Assembly (NCBI RefSeq): GCF_048128805.1
Contig: NC_136003.1
Coordinates: 21,095,340 to 21,159,339, forward strand
DNA: 64,000 nt
DNA from: Centroberyx gerrardi
Lineage: Eukaryota > Chordata > Actinopteri > Beryciformes > Berycidae
Direction of reading: 5' to 3'
Positions within the stretch are counted from its first letter, which is position 1; every line of letters begins with the position of its first letter. Positions 63,135 through 64,000 of the stretch are shown piece by piece. The notes under the pieces are model-generated. The model saw only the letters and a program-made list of their open reading frames with translations, did not search any database and was not told the DNA's origin. The position numbers were made by a program, and so were the translations under genes.

Positions 63135-64000
63135 GACGGTTCTGGACGAGAGCCTCGGGGAGATTCAGAGGAGCTTTGGGCAAACCGACGTAGTTTTTCA
63201 ATTGTCTTTCATCTTTCAAATTTCTGATTTTGCATCATCGCAAGGATGTGATATCAGAGTTTGTGGGGAGATTTAATTTATCCAGATGTGACAAGTTAAA
63301 AAGGGATCAGTTACATCTTGTATCATCATGTATTTTCTGTTGTGCTGTCCGTTTTTAGTTTTAACTTCATAAAGGCACTAGACTTGCCATTTGGAATGGC
63401 ATTTGCAGTACCCAACCTCTGTCTGTCATACAGAATGGAACCAGCAGATAATGTAATTGGACTGTTACATTTCAGTAGCTTCATTGGACAGTTGCATTTC
63501 ATTGTCTTGATTCGACAATATGCTGCAAATTGCAATCATGTTCTCTCTCAGTCTCTGAAGACTATGAATTGATTATAGCCTTATTTCACTGAGCAAAATC
63601 AAGACTGAACAAGGCAGACCTTTTAATGTCTAAAATTAACCTGTTTATTATTCTAAATGTATTTGTGTCTTGCGAAAAGACGAAGAGGAGGAAAATCTGC
63701 ATGTTTTTGCTTTACTTTGATCTTTATCATTTTCTCTTTTTAAACCTAAACATGTTTGTCATTTGCATAGTCATTAGCCAACACTTGAGATGCTTGAAGA
63801 ACAACTTTACCAAAGCAACAAAAGGCACAAGCAATTACAGCTCAGTAGCTGTCAACTCCTAATCGTTGATTTACAGTGCTGCTGTATATAGCATTGCTGT
63901 TGGGGTTTTTTATTGGCCCCGCTGCTTTTGGTTAGTTTCCAGACTAACGCCTCCAACCAGTTGCTGATGTGGTTATAGGCGAGACTGACCACAGTAAACG
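63135..64000 (+). other. Probable colgalt1 3' UTR
   Basis: AT-rich sequence following the colgalt1 stop, with no reading frame of interest and no AATAAA recognised before the window ends. The transcript may extend beyond the window. Confidence 0.5.

Overview
The window is vertebrate nuclear DNA, most probably from a percomorph teleost. Genes have many short exons with GT-AG introns. The proteins are clear vertebrate orthologues. Introns and spacers hold fish-type repeats: Tc1-like and hAT-like non-autonomous elements, tRNA-derived SINEs, LINE 3' ends and long CA/GT microsatellites. Exon joins were worked out by hand from reading phase and splice signals. All joined reading frames close without a frame error.

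Layout from left to right: an adhesion GPCR of the CD97 type (adgre5-like, +, 5546-13886); prostaglandin E receptor EP1 (ptger1, +, 20871-22178); fatty acid transport protein 1 (slc27a1, +, 23882-29000); a class IV TRIM E3 ligase gene (-, 30234-33073) with a second, isolated RING/B-box exon upstream of it (-, 36566-36913); an intronless full-length vac14 (-, 39070-41439); three related C2H2 zinc-finger genes (A, +, 41765-44034; B, -, 46040-49038; C, -, 50734-52380); 6-phosphogluconolactonase (pgls, +, 53422-56259); and collagen galactosyltransferase 1 (colgalt1, +, 57037-63134).

The backbone matches human chromosome 19p13.1. ADGRE5 and PTGER1 lie near each other there, and SLC27A1, PGLS and COLGALT1 form a second small cluster. 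The stretch from 30.2 to 52.4 kb (TRIM, vac14, zinc fingers) lies between slc27a1 and pgls, which are neighbours in human, so it looks like a fish-lineage insertion or expansion.

The genes do not form a pathway. They cover cell-surface receptors (adgre5, ptger1), lipid uptake and activation (slc27a1), the pentose phosphate pathway (pgls), collagen glycosylation in the ER (colgalt1), endosomal phosphoinositide control (vac14), and ubiquitin ligase or DNA-binding families that expand readily in fish. The observations most worth checking are the intronless vac14 with its apparent head-to-head promoter, the duplicated TRIM first exon with an altered RING, and the zinc-finger trio built on a shared N-terminal module.
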